NCBI GenBank assembly: GCA_963693315.1
Contig: OY856186.1
Location: 130,121,143-130,185,142 of the forward strand
Length of the DNA stretch: 64,000 nt
DNA from: Diogma glabrata
Lineage: Eukaryota > Arthropoda > Insecta > Diptera > Cylindrotomidae
Direction of reading: 5' to 3'
Shown here one piece after another: positions 36,700 through 47,070 of the stretch; position 1 is the stretch's first letter; the number at the start of each line of letters is the position of its first letter. The notes under the pieces were generated by a model. It saw nothing but the letters and a program-made list of their open reading frames with translations. It searched no databases and was not told the origin of the DNA. Both the position numbers and the translations under genes were made by a program.

Positions 36700-38640
36700 G
36701 GGTGAGTTTTCTGCATAGGATCTTGATGAAACTTTGGCAAATGATACAAGTGCACTTGAAAATAGAAGATCTGGATTCATTTTAAATTTGGACAAAATGG
36801 CGGGGGGTCTCCCGAACACCTCTAAGTTTAAATCTTGAATAACTTCTGATCCCGAGCTATGATCTTATTGAAACTTAGTATATAAGGTTTTAATACTGTT
36901 TCCAATACTTCTGCATACCAACTTCCGGTTTGTCACTTCCGGTTAAAAAGTTTTTTTTTCAGGTGTTTATCCCTACTGTAGCCTACAATTACCGATCGAT
37001 TTTCATGAAACGTTGCGAAAAGCTTTTAAATAACATGAGAAAGATTTTATCAGCTTTTGGAGCACATTGGATAAAGGGTTGGGGGGTCCACCATACAACA
37101 GGTGGTTTTTTCCACAAAGTTTTTATGTTTGTTGGGAGCATAAAACATTCATTCGTGAATGAATTTTGATGACACTTTGGAAAAAGATGCAAACATGTAT
37201 GACAAAGAACTGATTAGTTTTTGAGCGATAGTGAACAAAGTGGTGGGGGGTCCCTGGAGCACCTGTTTTTTGATAGCTCTATAACTTCTGTACCCGATAA
37301 GCGAATTAGATGAAACTTGGTACATGAGTATGTAGTACGGTTTAAAATAGTTCTGCATCCCAACTTCCGGTTTTTCACTTCCGGTAAAAAAATTTTTTTT
37401 GTACTTTTTTGAAGTTTTTTCAGTGTCTTTATGCACACTACAGCCTACAATAATGAAGTGATTATGATGAAACTTATGGAATAGGGTTCCAATTAGTGTG
37501 AAAAGATAATTATCATCATTTGGGACACATTGATCAAAGTGGCGGGGGGTCTACCATACAACTGCTGACTTTTCACACTTTGTTTTTAAAGTTTGTTCGG
37601 AGCATACAGACTTCATTCATTAATCAATTCTAATGACACTTTGGAAAAAGATGAAAACTAAAATGACAAAGAACTGATTAGTTTTTGGACAATATTGGGA
37701 TAAGTGGTACGGGGTCTCCCGAACACTTGTTTACTGTGTCAGTATTTTTTCAATGTTTGTTGGGAGCACACAGCATTCGTCCGTGAACCAATTTGGATGA
37801 CACTTTGGAAAAAAATGCAAACATGTATGGCAAAGAACTGATTAGTTTTTGAGCGATAGTGAACAAAGTGGTAGGGGGTGTCCCATACACCTGTTTTTTT
37901 TAAAGCTCAATAACATCTGTACCTGATAATCGAATTGGATGAAACTTTGTACATAAGCATTAAGTATGATTTACAAAAATTCTGCATCCCAACTTCCGGC
38001 TTTTTACTTCCGGTAAAAAAAATTTTTTTTTAATTGTTGGCAGTTTTTTCAGTATCTTTATGCACACTACAGCCTACAATAATGAAGTGATTATGATAAA
38101 ACTTATGGAAAGGTTTCAATCAGTGTAAGAAGATAATTATCATCTTTTGGGACACATTGATCAAAGTGGCGGGGGATCTACCATACAACTGCTGACTTTT
38201 TACACTTGTTTTTAAAGTTTGTTGGGAGCATACAGATTTCATTCATTAATCAATTTTAATGGCACTTTGAAAAAAGATAAAGACTTTATTGACAAAGAAT
38301 TGACTAGTTTTTGGACAATATTGGGATAAGTGGTGGGGTTGGAAGCATACAATATTCGTTCGTTAAGTAATTTTGATTACACTTTGCAAAAAGATGCAAA
38401 TTTGTATGGCAAGGAACTGATTAGTTTTTTTAGTGATAGTGAACAAAGTGGTAGGGGGTCCTCCAAGCACCTGTTATTTTGGAAGCTCAATAGCTTCTGT
38501 ACCTGATAATCGAGTTGGATGAAATTTGGTACATATACATTTAGTACGGTTTACAACAGTTCTGCATCCTAACTTCCGCTTTGTCACTTCTGATAAAATT
38601 TTTTTTACTTTTTCTCGTACAACAGAATTTATGTTTGTTG
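36700..38640 (+). repeat. degenerate satellite with CACTTCCGGT motifs
   Basis: Recurring phrases: GATGAAACTT(T)GGTACAT, TTCTGCATCCCAACTTCCGG, CACTTCCGGTAAAAA, GGGGGGTC(T/C)CC, ATTCATTCGTGAATGAATTT-like and GACAAAGAACTGATTAGTTTTTG. The ACTTCCGG anchor lies near 36920, 37360, 37990 and 38570, giving spacings of about 440, 630 and 580 bp. Short minus-strand frames (36989-37438) cross unit boundaries and are not credible genes. Confidence 0.85.
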
Positions 38641-38785
38641 GGATACTGCTGCCTGCTTTAATATTTTTATTATTAGAACTACGAAGTCCATAATATTGGT
38701 TAGCTTTTAATTAAAGTATTTTATGGATATTAGCTCATTATATATCCAGAACACTATGTTTCCAGAGCTGTGGTGAAGTCAGCCT

Positions 38786-39216
38786 ATGCATCAGCGTCGC
38801 AATATTTTTTTTTGTTTTTCACAAATTTTAAAGTAAACAGATGCAGCTATGAAATTGAGAAATAAAAAGTCAGCAATTCAATATGGATTTTTTCTTACGA
38901 TTTTTTAAAATTTGTATATGAAAAATTCACATGTGGTTTTTTATTAAGTTAATAATCCTGTACTAAACGTGGATCTAATAAATTAAACTTTTCATATTTT
39001 AACACCTGCAATAAATTTGAACCATTTTCTGTATATTTCTGATTGAGAAACAGGTTTTTATTCAGAATAAGAATAAGAGATCCCAATGATCGAAGATTTT
39101 GTTATAATTTCAACATCACCAACACTATCATTAGAAAAAAACATTAAAAAAATATTTTTTCTATAAACATTATAATTTAATGAATATTATATAAATTAAT
39201 ATATTAAAAAATTAAT
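38786..39216 (+). repeat. inner part of the long inverted repeat, second copy
   Basis: Aligns with 20890-21378 (TTTTTCACAAATTTTAAAGTAAAC, the GGATCTAATAAATTAAAC block, AACACCTGCAATAAATTTG) with a few percent difference. It leads into the 3' end of the gene on the minus strand. Confidence 0.88.
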
Positions 39217-39750
39217 TTATATAATTCTTTTTGTCTTTAAATTGAAATATTTATGATTATCAGAAAAAGAAAACATTTTGGCAATTATTTTATCGGTTGT
39301 AGTGTTATCCGGTAAAAGAAAGGGGAATCCTTGAGTTCCACTTATGGTTTTAATGTCCGAAAACCGCATCGAAAGAAATTGCTGCTGTAGTTCGATATCT
39401 CTTAAAGACACATATGAAAACTTCATAACGTGGTTGGTTTTTTCGATCAAATTTCCGCCCATTCAAATAATTCCCTTGCTGTTGATATTTTTTCTCCTCT
39501 AAGCGAAGCTCTCCGGGCTTCTCTTCTAAGTGTTCCTCCAATCCCATCGGATGGACCCTTTCCGTGGGCAGTTGCAAAGAAATGCCATTCTGCAGGTATT
39601 TTAAAATCATCGATATGTTTGCAGAGATTTATGAAATTCTTCTTAAAATATAAAATTTTTTTGATACTTGGATATATTTCTTGCTGTTTTTCAATGAATT
39701 CAATATACCTTTCCTGGTATTTATGAACTGCAACTGTGTTATGCATTAAA
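39217..39750 (-). pseudogene. C-terminal half of the long-inverted-repeat element gene, broken
   Basis: Upstream frame 39746-39447: NFINLCKH then EWHFFATAHGKGPSDGIGG, followed by RREARRASL and ARELFEWA. A shift then leads into the 39462-39217 frame ending SDNHKYFNLKTKRII. The HGKG..DGIGG block is a signature I recall from an uncharacterised repetitive invertebrate family. Just before it, ILYF joins directly to KKNF; family members as I recall them have a longer segment with a YFSDG-type motif here, so a small internal deletion is likely. The last ~40 residues match the out-of-frame tail of the 21379-22404 gene. The two copies therefore keep complementary parts of one gene. Confidence 0.75.
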
Positions 39751-40138
39751 TAATCAGATATAATGACAAAAGATAAGACCTCTAGTTTATCATTACATGA
39801 TTTGTAGTAAATTACGATTGGGTGGATTGTGGCTTGAACTTTATTGAACTTTATTGTGCAGCTTCTATCTCATTCTGCGTTATTCTGCGTCTACAGGTTC
39901 ATCGGATTTTTACAAAACAAGTATAGTTTCGCTTCCTTGAAGGCAAAAACGTTGTTCAGTTAGATATTGCGTCAACTGACTGCTGCTTATTTGTTTACAA
40001 ACTATTCTTGGAAAGGGCACAATCGAAAAGCTGAATAGAATATCGGATTTGGGACAAAACATGAAAAATTTACCAAATTCATCACCCTCCTGGTTCGTAT
40101 GGTCGATGTACGTCTATACGCATAAGCAATATCGATGA
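39751..40138. other. no gene seen
   Basis: No frame or repeat recognised. Upstream part of the long-inverted-repeat gene is not detectable here, so the second copy is truncated near 39750. Confidence 0.4.
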
Positions 40139-40474
40139 ATGTTTTCAAAGCCGTTTACGTTAAAAAAACTACTTGTAGAACGTGAAAAAAACCGAACGAC
40201 TAAACCAAAACTGCATGCTCCCCGAATTCGATTACCAAAAGACACGAGAATGAATAGTGAAAAAGTCAATAAAATTGCAGATGGGTGTGGGCTAGACAAT
40301 CTAGAACACCACCAAAATCAAGTAAGTCAAATTTTAAAAAATTTGGCTACTTCCGTTCCATCTAACCAGAAGATATCTTATACCAAATATTTAAATGAAA
40401 TCACAGCGAACGGAAAACTTGTTTTTTTAGGGCTCTGTGTTTTGAAAAAAGTAAAAACGTTGCCCTATTGGTGA
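40139..40474 (+). CDS. unidentified 111-codon open frame
   Basis: Starts MFSKPFTLKKLLVEREKNRT and ends TLPYW. Composition is mixed and charged (K, N, E), unlike the low-complexity frames around it. I do not recognise a family. It has no splice signals I can defend, and CCCTATTGGTGAGA at its end also occurs near 24210, suggesting that part lies in a dispersed repeat. Treat as an ORF only. Confidence 0.3.
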   Translation: MFSKPFTLKKLLVEREKNRTTKPKLHAPRIRLPKDTRMNSEKVNKIADGCGLDNLEHHQNQVSQILKNLATSVPSNQKISYTKYLNEITANGKLVFLGLCVLKKVKTLPYW

Positions 40475-41069
40475 GACTTCGGTGCCCGTCGGAATTTCTA
40501 CATTATGGATTTTCTCACAAACTATATTGCTATCAACTTGAAATTTTCAACAGTTATAAAATGTATTTGTCCACGCCTACTGAAAACCAAAAAATTGCAA
40601 GTATTTGTTTTTATCTGTATTTTATAGACATCGATAAGGAGATAGTAAAACACAATTATTTTTAGCATCGAGTTTGATTTAGGAAAATCGAAAAAGCTTT
40701 ATATATTTCAAAAAATCATTTTGAGTTATAACCAAAACATATTTTTTCCTGTCTCCTTTTCCTTAACTTCAAAAGTGTGCAAGTTGGTGATTTCATAAAA
40801 CAATAGATTCATAGATATTGAGGTCAGATGAGCAAAGTTGGTGGAAACTTTGTACAATCCAATCCACGCATTTTTTGACGAATTTCACTAGAAAGCATCT
40901 TTCGAGTAATGCCAATACTTCAGCACTTTGTTGAACACTTCAACGTGCTCTGTGAATATTTATATTGCCACTCTTCCATCCAGACTGTAATCGTTTTACA
41001 GTGACGCCTGCAAAAAAAATTCAATTGTTGATTTCCTTTAGAGTTCGAATATTACTTTAACTGATGAAC
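40475..41069. other. no gene established
   Basis: On the minus strand near 40830-40900 a short frame reads WIVQSFHQLCSSDLNIYES, faintly like the SPDLN region of Tc1/mariner transposases. Too short and damaged to call. Confidence 0.3.
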
Positions 41070-41298
41070 TCATTTAAATCGTGTAGATGTAATGGTTCTC
41101 TCTGCAACATGAAAATCCTTTACCATATCTATCGGGAGGTTTGACATCAATGTAACGTTTTTACACTGAGCTGGGTACTCCACTGACCAAAATTTTTCAT
41201 CTGCCCGAATCGTTGCAGTTAATTCAGTAAACATATTATGCATGATGATCTTCAGTTTCGGAAGATCTTCAGCTTCATCCGCATAAACTAATCATATT
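41070..41298 (-). pseudogene. unidentified coding-like segment
   Basis: A minus-strand frame of about 76 codons reads VYADEAEDLPKLKIIMHNMF, then EKFWSVEYPAQCKNVTLMSN, ending at a TGA near 41070. It is directly preceded by ATGATTAG, a possible splice acceptor. Residue composition looks coding, but I cannot assign a family; a retroelement fragment or a transposon exon are both possible. Confidence 0.3.
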
Positions 41299-41299
41299 T

Positions 41300-43181
41300 T
41301 TAATAAAAATTTTTTTGAAAAACCCGCACAACCTATACAGAGCTTAATACCAAATGGCATTCAATACTATCCATAGTGTAATTTAACCGTTACTCATTGC
41401 AATTCAAATAAAATTAGATCTATTTAAAACTAACCAATAAGTATGCTTAACTTATCTTGCTGCAACAATTGAAAATAGCTAGGTAGCATATCAATACCTT
41501 TTCATTTCAAATTATAATCAAATAATAATTTATGAACTATACTCTCTCAAATTTTTGTAAAAACAATTTATTTAACTTTAACAGCATTTATTGTGTCGAA
41601 AATAATAAATCATAATTGTACACTTATAAATATATGTGTCATAAAAAAACGATTATCCAGCTCCCCAAAACGATTTTTTGGTTAGTGCCTCAAACTATTG
41701 CCAAAGGATCACAATATAATCTAAAGTATCCACATGTTTTTCTTGTTTTGTGTATACCTTTGCAAAGATTTCAAACCAACATTCTTGGAAAATTTTGATT
41801 TATTGTAAAATAACTTGTGTTTCACTTGTCGGCGAACTAAATGGCATTGAAAAGTGGTTATTCAAAGAAAAAAACTTATTACTTTTGATGTTGAAAATAA
41901 ATTCATTTCTTTTGATCGATTATTTTTCAGTTATCTTTCGGTGGAAATCAAAAGCTACTATGAAGTTTCAGTTCAAAGAATACTAAAACAAATTCTGAAA
42001 TACTGCAGATAGCTTTGAATATAGGTCGACGTTTTTCCAATCACTGATACAAAACAAAATATTTCACCTATTCTTCGTACTTTGAAGTAATCTTCAATAG
42101 TAATACGATTAAAAAAGATTTTTTATTCTTTTGTCCGCCACCAATGTTCAACAGACGGAAAATATTATTGAAAATGTCAAATAGATTTCAGACAACATTT
42201 ATTACATTTGTAATAAAATATGTTTTTTGTGTCATAGTTGTTTTCCCTATTGTCATGTTCTTTATGTTATATCATCATTTTGTATAGTTATTATTTATGT
42301 TTTCAAATTCATATTTCACTAAAAAGATTATGAAAAAGGGGGAAATGCATATGACAGGTTAAAAGGGAAACAGAATTGTATATATGTTTACATTATAGTA
42401 TAAAGTTTTTGTTTAGGGGTTGCAACTAGAAAATAAATGCACCCTACAACTGTTATCTTTTTATTTATTTGATTAAAATTAAAAGCAATTCTAAACCGGG
42501 TGTTATTCAACCTTAAATATATTTAATACTTTAAGATTTATTTTAGACTTAAAATAATTGAAAAGTAGAAATTGTTTATTTTAACCGAAGTCTAAATGTA
42601 AGAGTCGAGCAGTAAGTTATTTATCTGGTAACATTAATAAACTTCTTGAAAAAGGTTGTTGCGTGAGGAGCTTACTAATCCTATTCCAATCGCTAAGTAT
42701 GTACTCTTACGGGTTACAAACATATGCCAATTAAAATTTGACTGGACAATCTGTGTTAACAGATACACCTAATTCTGATATTCTAAAAAATGCGCGTTAG
42801 AAAAGATACGGCGTTCATATAAAAGTAGAGGATTGGTTCCACATTTGTAAAATCAACTAAAATAAAATGAATAGAGTATACAAAAACGTGATTTTACATG
42901 ACCTACACTTTTTTTTTAATTGCATATTAGATATGTTAATGCAAATATTATTTATATAGGGAAACAAAATAAAAACATTCCAATTAAAAATATTTATTTC
43001 ACAAAAAATCATAATATATATAACAAAACATAACAAAAAAATTCATTTTAATAAAAAAACAATACAAAATATATAGTAAAATATATTTTTAAAAGCTTTC
43101 ACTTGCTGATAAAATGCGCATTTGTTTAGGTGACACTGGAAAGTCATTTTGTAAATTAATGTTTTGTAAATTAATGCATGT
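41300..43181. other. AT-rich sequence, no gene seen
   Basis: No frame, terminal repeat or RNA signature recognised. Near 43145-43195 TTTGTAAATTAATG occurs three times, at the 3' edge of the transposase relic. Confidence 0.45.
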
Positions 43182-44382
43182 TCATTTGTAAATTAATGCT
43201 GGTGTCCTAGTGGTTCTATGGAAGAAATCCCATATTAATGATTGATTGCCAGTTTTGATAAGACTGTTATGTAACCCTCGATAACCCCCCATTAATAATT
43301 TTAGGTAACGTTGAAATTTCCCAGCTCTTCCCCCAATAGGATCACGCTTTCCAAAATTATCGCTTAATTTATCAGCTATTTGGAGTCCTTGTTTAATTAG
43401 CTCTACGGTAAGAATATGCACCTCTTCATCATCGTCACTAGTCTCTTGAGTATCAAGTGTCTCAAGCTAAAACCCAATAATTTCATTATTGCTAAGTGCT
43501 CTATCTGCAAATAACTCTTCAATATCTGCTGCCGAAAGATCGTCAAAACCTTTTCGTCCTACTTCATGAGCTACGTCTATTATATTAGAATACTTAACTG
43601 TATTAGATGGTATCAGATCTTCTTTTTCTACGCATTTCGGCCAAAAACGTCTACAACACCCATTTAATGTTGATAGTCTATGTTCAGATCGCGCTAATTT
43701 AGCACGATTGATGCAATCATTAATGGAAACCTTTTTCATACGTCCATGACATTTAATTTTTCATCGTTCATTAATTGTTCATTCATAATAGGTCTTTAAG
43801 GTTGCAATAATGGCCCGATCCAATGGTTGTATCAGTTGTATTTGGTGGCAAAAGTTGTATTTGGTGGCAAAAAACAAAATTCGACATTCGGATGCTGCAA
43901 ATGAAGATGACCTGGTGCATTGTCTATAATCAACAGAACCTTAAATTCAAAACCTTTATCACTTTAATAACGTCGAACTTCTGGGACAAAATTTTTAATA
44001 AACCATTCCCTGAAAGTTTCAGTTGTTACCCACGCTTTTCGATTAGCCGTCCATAGTGAACTGGTAATGTACTAGAATCGATACCCTTCATTGACCGTGG
44101 TTTAAGAGCTCTATTTACAAGTAAGGGTTTCAACATCCGATCACCTGAATCTTTAGAGTAAAATAATAACGTCCCACGATCTTTAGCTACCTTAAATCCA
44201 CTTGCAATTTCCTGGGATTTGGCCACGTAAATCTGCTCGGCATTCGTTTCCAGAAAAAGCCAGTTTCATCAGTATTCCATACTTGATCCGAAGTATATCC
44301 ACCGTCTATTATTGTTTTAACTAATTTTGAGAGAAAAGCTTTAGCTGCGTCCATGCGCACATTTAGGGATGTATTCCACATA
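43182..44382 (-). pseudogene. jerky/Tigger-type transposase (CENP-B/DDE family), decayed
   Basis: Minus-strand frames in order. 44381-44187: GGYTSDQVWNTDETGFFWKR, the first catalytic Asp region. 44226-44026: ASGFKVAKDRGTLLF then MLKPLLVNRALKPRSMKG. About 44030-43890: LLIIDNAPGH, the second Asp. 43871-43790: a PPNTT...QPLD region, broken by a perfect 19-bp tandem duplication (43834-43852/43853-43871). 43739-43467: the C-terminal STLNGCCRRFWPKCV and GFDDLSAADIEELF region. 43421-43182: the tail. Normal role is cut-and-paste transposition. Several frame changes make it non-functional. The N-terminal helix-turn-helix part is missing: the frame is cut at 44382 by a TA-flanked insertion and does not clearly resume beyond 45093. 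Confidence 0.85.
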
Positions 44383-45092
44383 TGTGCCCATAATTATGAA
44401 AGTGGTCTAAGTCAAAAAAATGAGTTTATTCGATATTTTAAAAATGAGTCATTTGAAAAAAATGAGTTTATCCGTTATATTGCATCAAATTGCATCAAAC
44501 TAAATTAGTCTAATGTAATTTGTGCGATATTGTAAAAAAACTGTTATAGAATACTTTTTATTTCAACAAAAATGTAATTCATCTAGAGTTAGTTAGGATA
44601 GTAATAAGGCAAAATTTGAAGATAAAAAAACAAAAAAGTCGAACAAAATGTCAAAAATAACTGCCAAAACGTTGTGTTGCAAAGTTTTTATATCGTCGGA
44701 CCATAAGCCCATAAAAATGAGCTGTTCCTCCTAAATGTCAAAATTGCTCTTTTTTAAGTGAAAGTTAATGGTGACAAAATAATGAGTTGGGAAAATAATT
44801 AATAAATAACGTTAGAATTTCGAAGTTTGCTTTTGCTTTAAGTCATTTATACATCGTTCAGTTAATTATGAAACTGGTCTAAGTCAATTCAAATTGTAAA
44901 AAGCATATTTCGGAATGAGATTCATACAAAATTTCACCTGCATAATAAACTTTCAATATTGAAGACTAACAAAGCCCTAAAATAAAATTTTTCATAATAG
45001 AGAAATGTTTTTTAATTTAATCATTTGCAAACCTTTAAATATCTCAAAACAAGAAATATATAACTTAGACCAATTTCATAATTATGGGCACA
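44383..45092. mobile_element. MITE, 710 bp, TIR TGTGCCCATAATTATGAAA
   Basis: Left end TGTGCCCATAATTATGAAA then GTGGTCTAAGT; the right end is its complement with one mismatch in ~30 bp. Both are flanked by TA (44381-44382 and 45093-45094). Internal CTAAGTCAA copies lie near 44408 and 44878. Non-coding. It interrupts the jerky/Tigger relic. Confidence 0.88.
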
Positions 45093-45326
45093 TATGGTCA
45101 CATAATAAAAACACAGTAAATGACAAAGGTGATATGAATAGATTTTATTTATATTGTACATTCCTATACTAAATAAAAATTGCTAAACTTAGAAGACTTT
45201 TTTAACAATTGCGTTTCATTTCTGCTTAAATAGTTCCTAACCTAACCTGATTGACTGAAAAACTTAAAAAGTCTTTGTGATATAAAAAACAGTAATTGTG
45301 TACTCATTTTTATGCTTATTAGTAGT

Positions 45327-45430
45327 GAAGCACCGGGTCCTAAAAAATCACAAAGCCCCGTGGGCCGTGACATGGCATTAGACCCGGCATTTTTTTCATA
45401 ATGCCCGGCCGGGGACTCGGCCCGGGTATC
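45327..45430. repeat. GC-rich hAT-like terminal fragment
   Basis: Begins AGTGAAGCACCGGGTCC and continues through GC-rich words (GGGCCGTGAC, GCCCGGCCGGGGAC, GGCCCGGGTA). A TAGTGATGCACC-like tip with GGGCC-rich subterminal sequence is typical of some hAT ends. No partner end was found nearby. Confidence 0.45.
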
Positions 45431-46904
45431 TGATTGGATTTAATTCTGATTTACAAGCAAACCGATAGCAATAGCAGTATGGAAAGTGGAAAACAATCAG
45501 AATATGTATTGTTTTACAATAACCTTTAGAGAATAATATTTTTGAAGTGAATTTAAATGAATTTCAAAAATTTCAATATGTCGAGACAAGAGACAAATTT
45601 CATATTTAATTTAAAAAACTTTAAGCTGGGTTTTAACTAGAATGACCACCTCGTTGGGTTTGACGCGGAGTATCTGAGTTATAGCCGAAGTAATTTCCAT
45701 GTTTGACAACAAACTCTCCGGATGAGACAAAATTTAATACTTATTGCCATGCGATAAATCTTCAAAATTTACAAATCTTATAGATAAATTAAAATCTTAT
45801 GTCATAGACCTTAGACCAGAATCCAGTTCATGTTCTTACTGTCTTACGGATTCATAGTTTTGTTACAGTTTCTCAACTTCATGTTCCTTCCTCTTATGCA
45901 TTTCTCCATTAATCGCGTTTAACAGCGACTAATGACAGAAATGTATTAATCAATTCAACAATGAAGACCTACAACGAATAATAAATAAAATGAGGTTAGT
46001 TTTGTTGAGTTACAATCCAACCAAACCCAAATTATGTCGTTTATAATGGATAATAATCTACCAACATATAATAATCTGCCAACATAGAATAATCTACTAA
46101 CGAACTTAAAAACAATGCATAAAATCTCATTTAAACGAGCAATTAAACAGTTTTATAAAGATGTATTCGAAAACCAGTGAATTTAGGATTCTTAATTTTT
46201 TTTATATCATCTATTAACTACAACAATTTTATAAATCTCTGCCTCATTATATGCTCATGCCGTTTTTTTCCTAATTCAAATATGTTTCTTCTCCTCTATT
46301 AAAAACATAAATTAATTAAAAAATAATTAAAATTATATTAATTAATTTATTAAAAAATAAAATTTAAAAAAAAAAAAATTATAAATTAAACAAAAATTTA
46401 ACATTAAATATAATGAATTAACATAACAAAATTAAAATCGAATTTATAAAAAAAAACAGAGATAGCCTTATATGAGTGTAAACTCGAAGGCATATTTCAA
46501 TAAATAAATAAATAAATGTATTAACAGTCTAAAACACGACGCAACATTCTAAAACTTTCCTACTAGGATAAACCATGAGGCATCAAACAAGGACTATACT
46601 GACGACTATACTATAAATACAACTTTTATGATGCGTCCTCAAGAAAAATTCAAAATATCCTTCCTTCAAAATAAACTTCAGAAATGTTCCATCCATTTGC
46701 TTTAAAAACTATCCCGTTCGTTTCAAAACGATTATTCTAATATAGATTAAAAATTGTTAAAAATCCATTGGACCTCTCAAAAAGTGGGCTTTCACGCAGA
46801 GTTCTCTAAATAGTAAAGAGCAGCAGGGTGGGAATACAGTTCATAAATGTTTCGGGAGAAATGTTCTGCAAAGGTGGTTATGCTAGTTTTAACATGTGTA
46901 CTAT
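45431..46904. other. AT-rich sequence, no gene seen
   Basis: 46300-46500 is an A/T homopolymer-rich region ending TGAGTGTAAACTCGAAGGCA and then AATAAATAAATAAATAAA, which resembles the 3' end of a LINE, but no coding region precedes it. Confidence 0.4.
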
Positions 46905-47070
46905 TAGTCGAGTAAAATTAGGTTTTTACTTCGAAGTCCTCAGGGACAGCTCCGATTTTGATGATTTTTTTTTCAAATGTGTGTTTTTATATATTATTTT
47001 AAATCAGAAACATTACAATGTGCGCAATTAAATATTTATATTGTTTAAATAATAAAAACATAATTTATGG
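46905..47070 (+). repeat. dispersed inverted repeat pair, copy 1
   Basis: Matches the complement of 55725-55897 over about 165 bp: GTCGAGTAAAATTA, GTCCTCAGGGACAGCTCCGA, TTTATATATTATTT, CATTACAATGTGCGCAATTA. The 67-codon frame here is not conserved as coding. Confidence 0.85.

Noticed and set aside
40830..40900. Tc1/mariner transposase SPDLN-like motif on the minus strand
   Set aside because: Only about 20 residues with a stop directly after; chance match cannot be excluded.
46470..46520. LINE 3' end (AATAAATAAATAAATAAA after CTCGAAGGCA)
   Set aside because: No coding sequence upstream and no target duplication found; simple A/T repeat is as likely.
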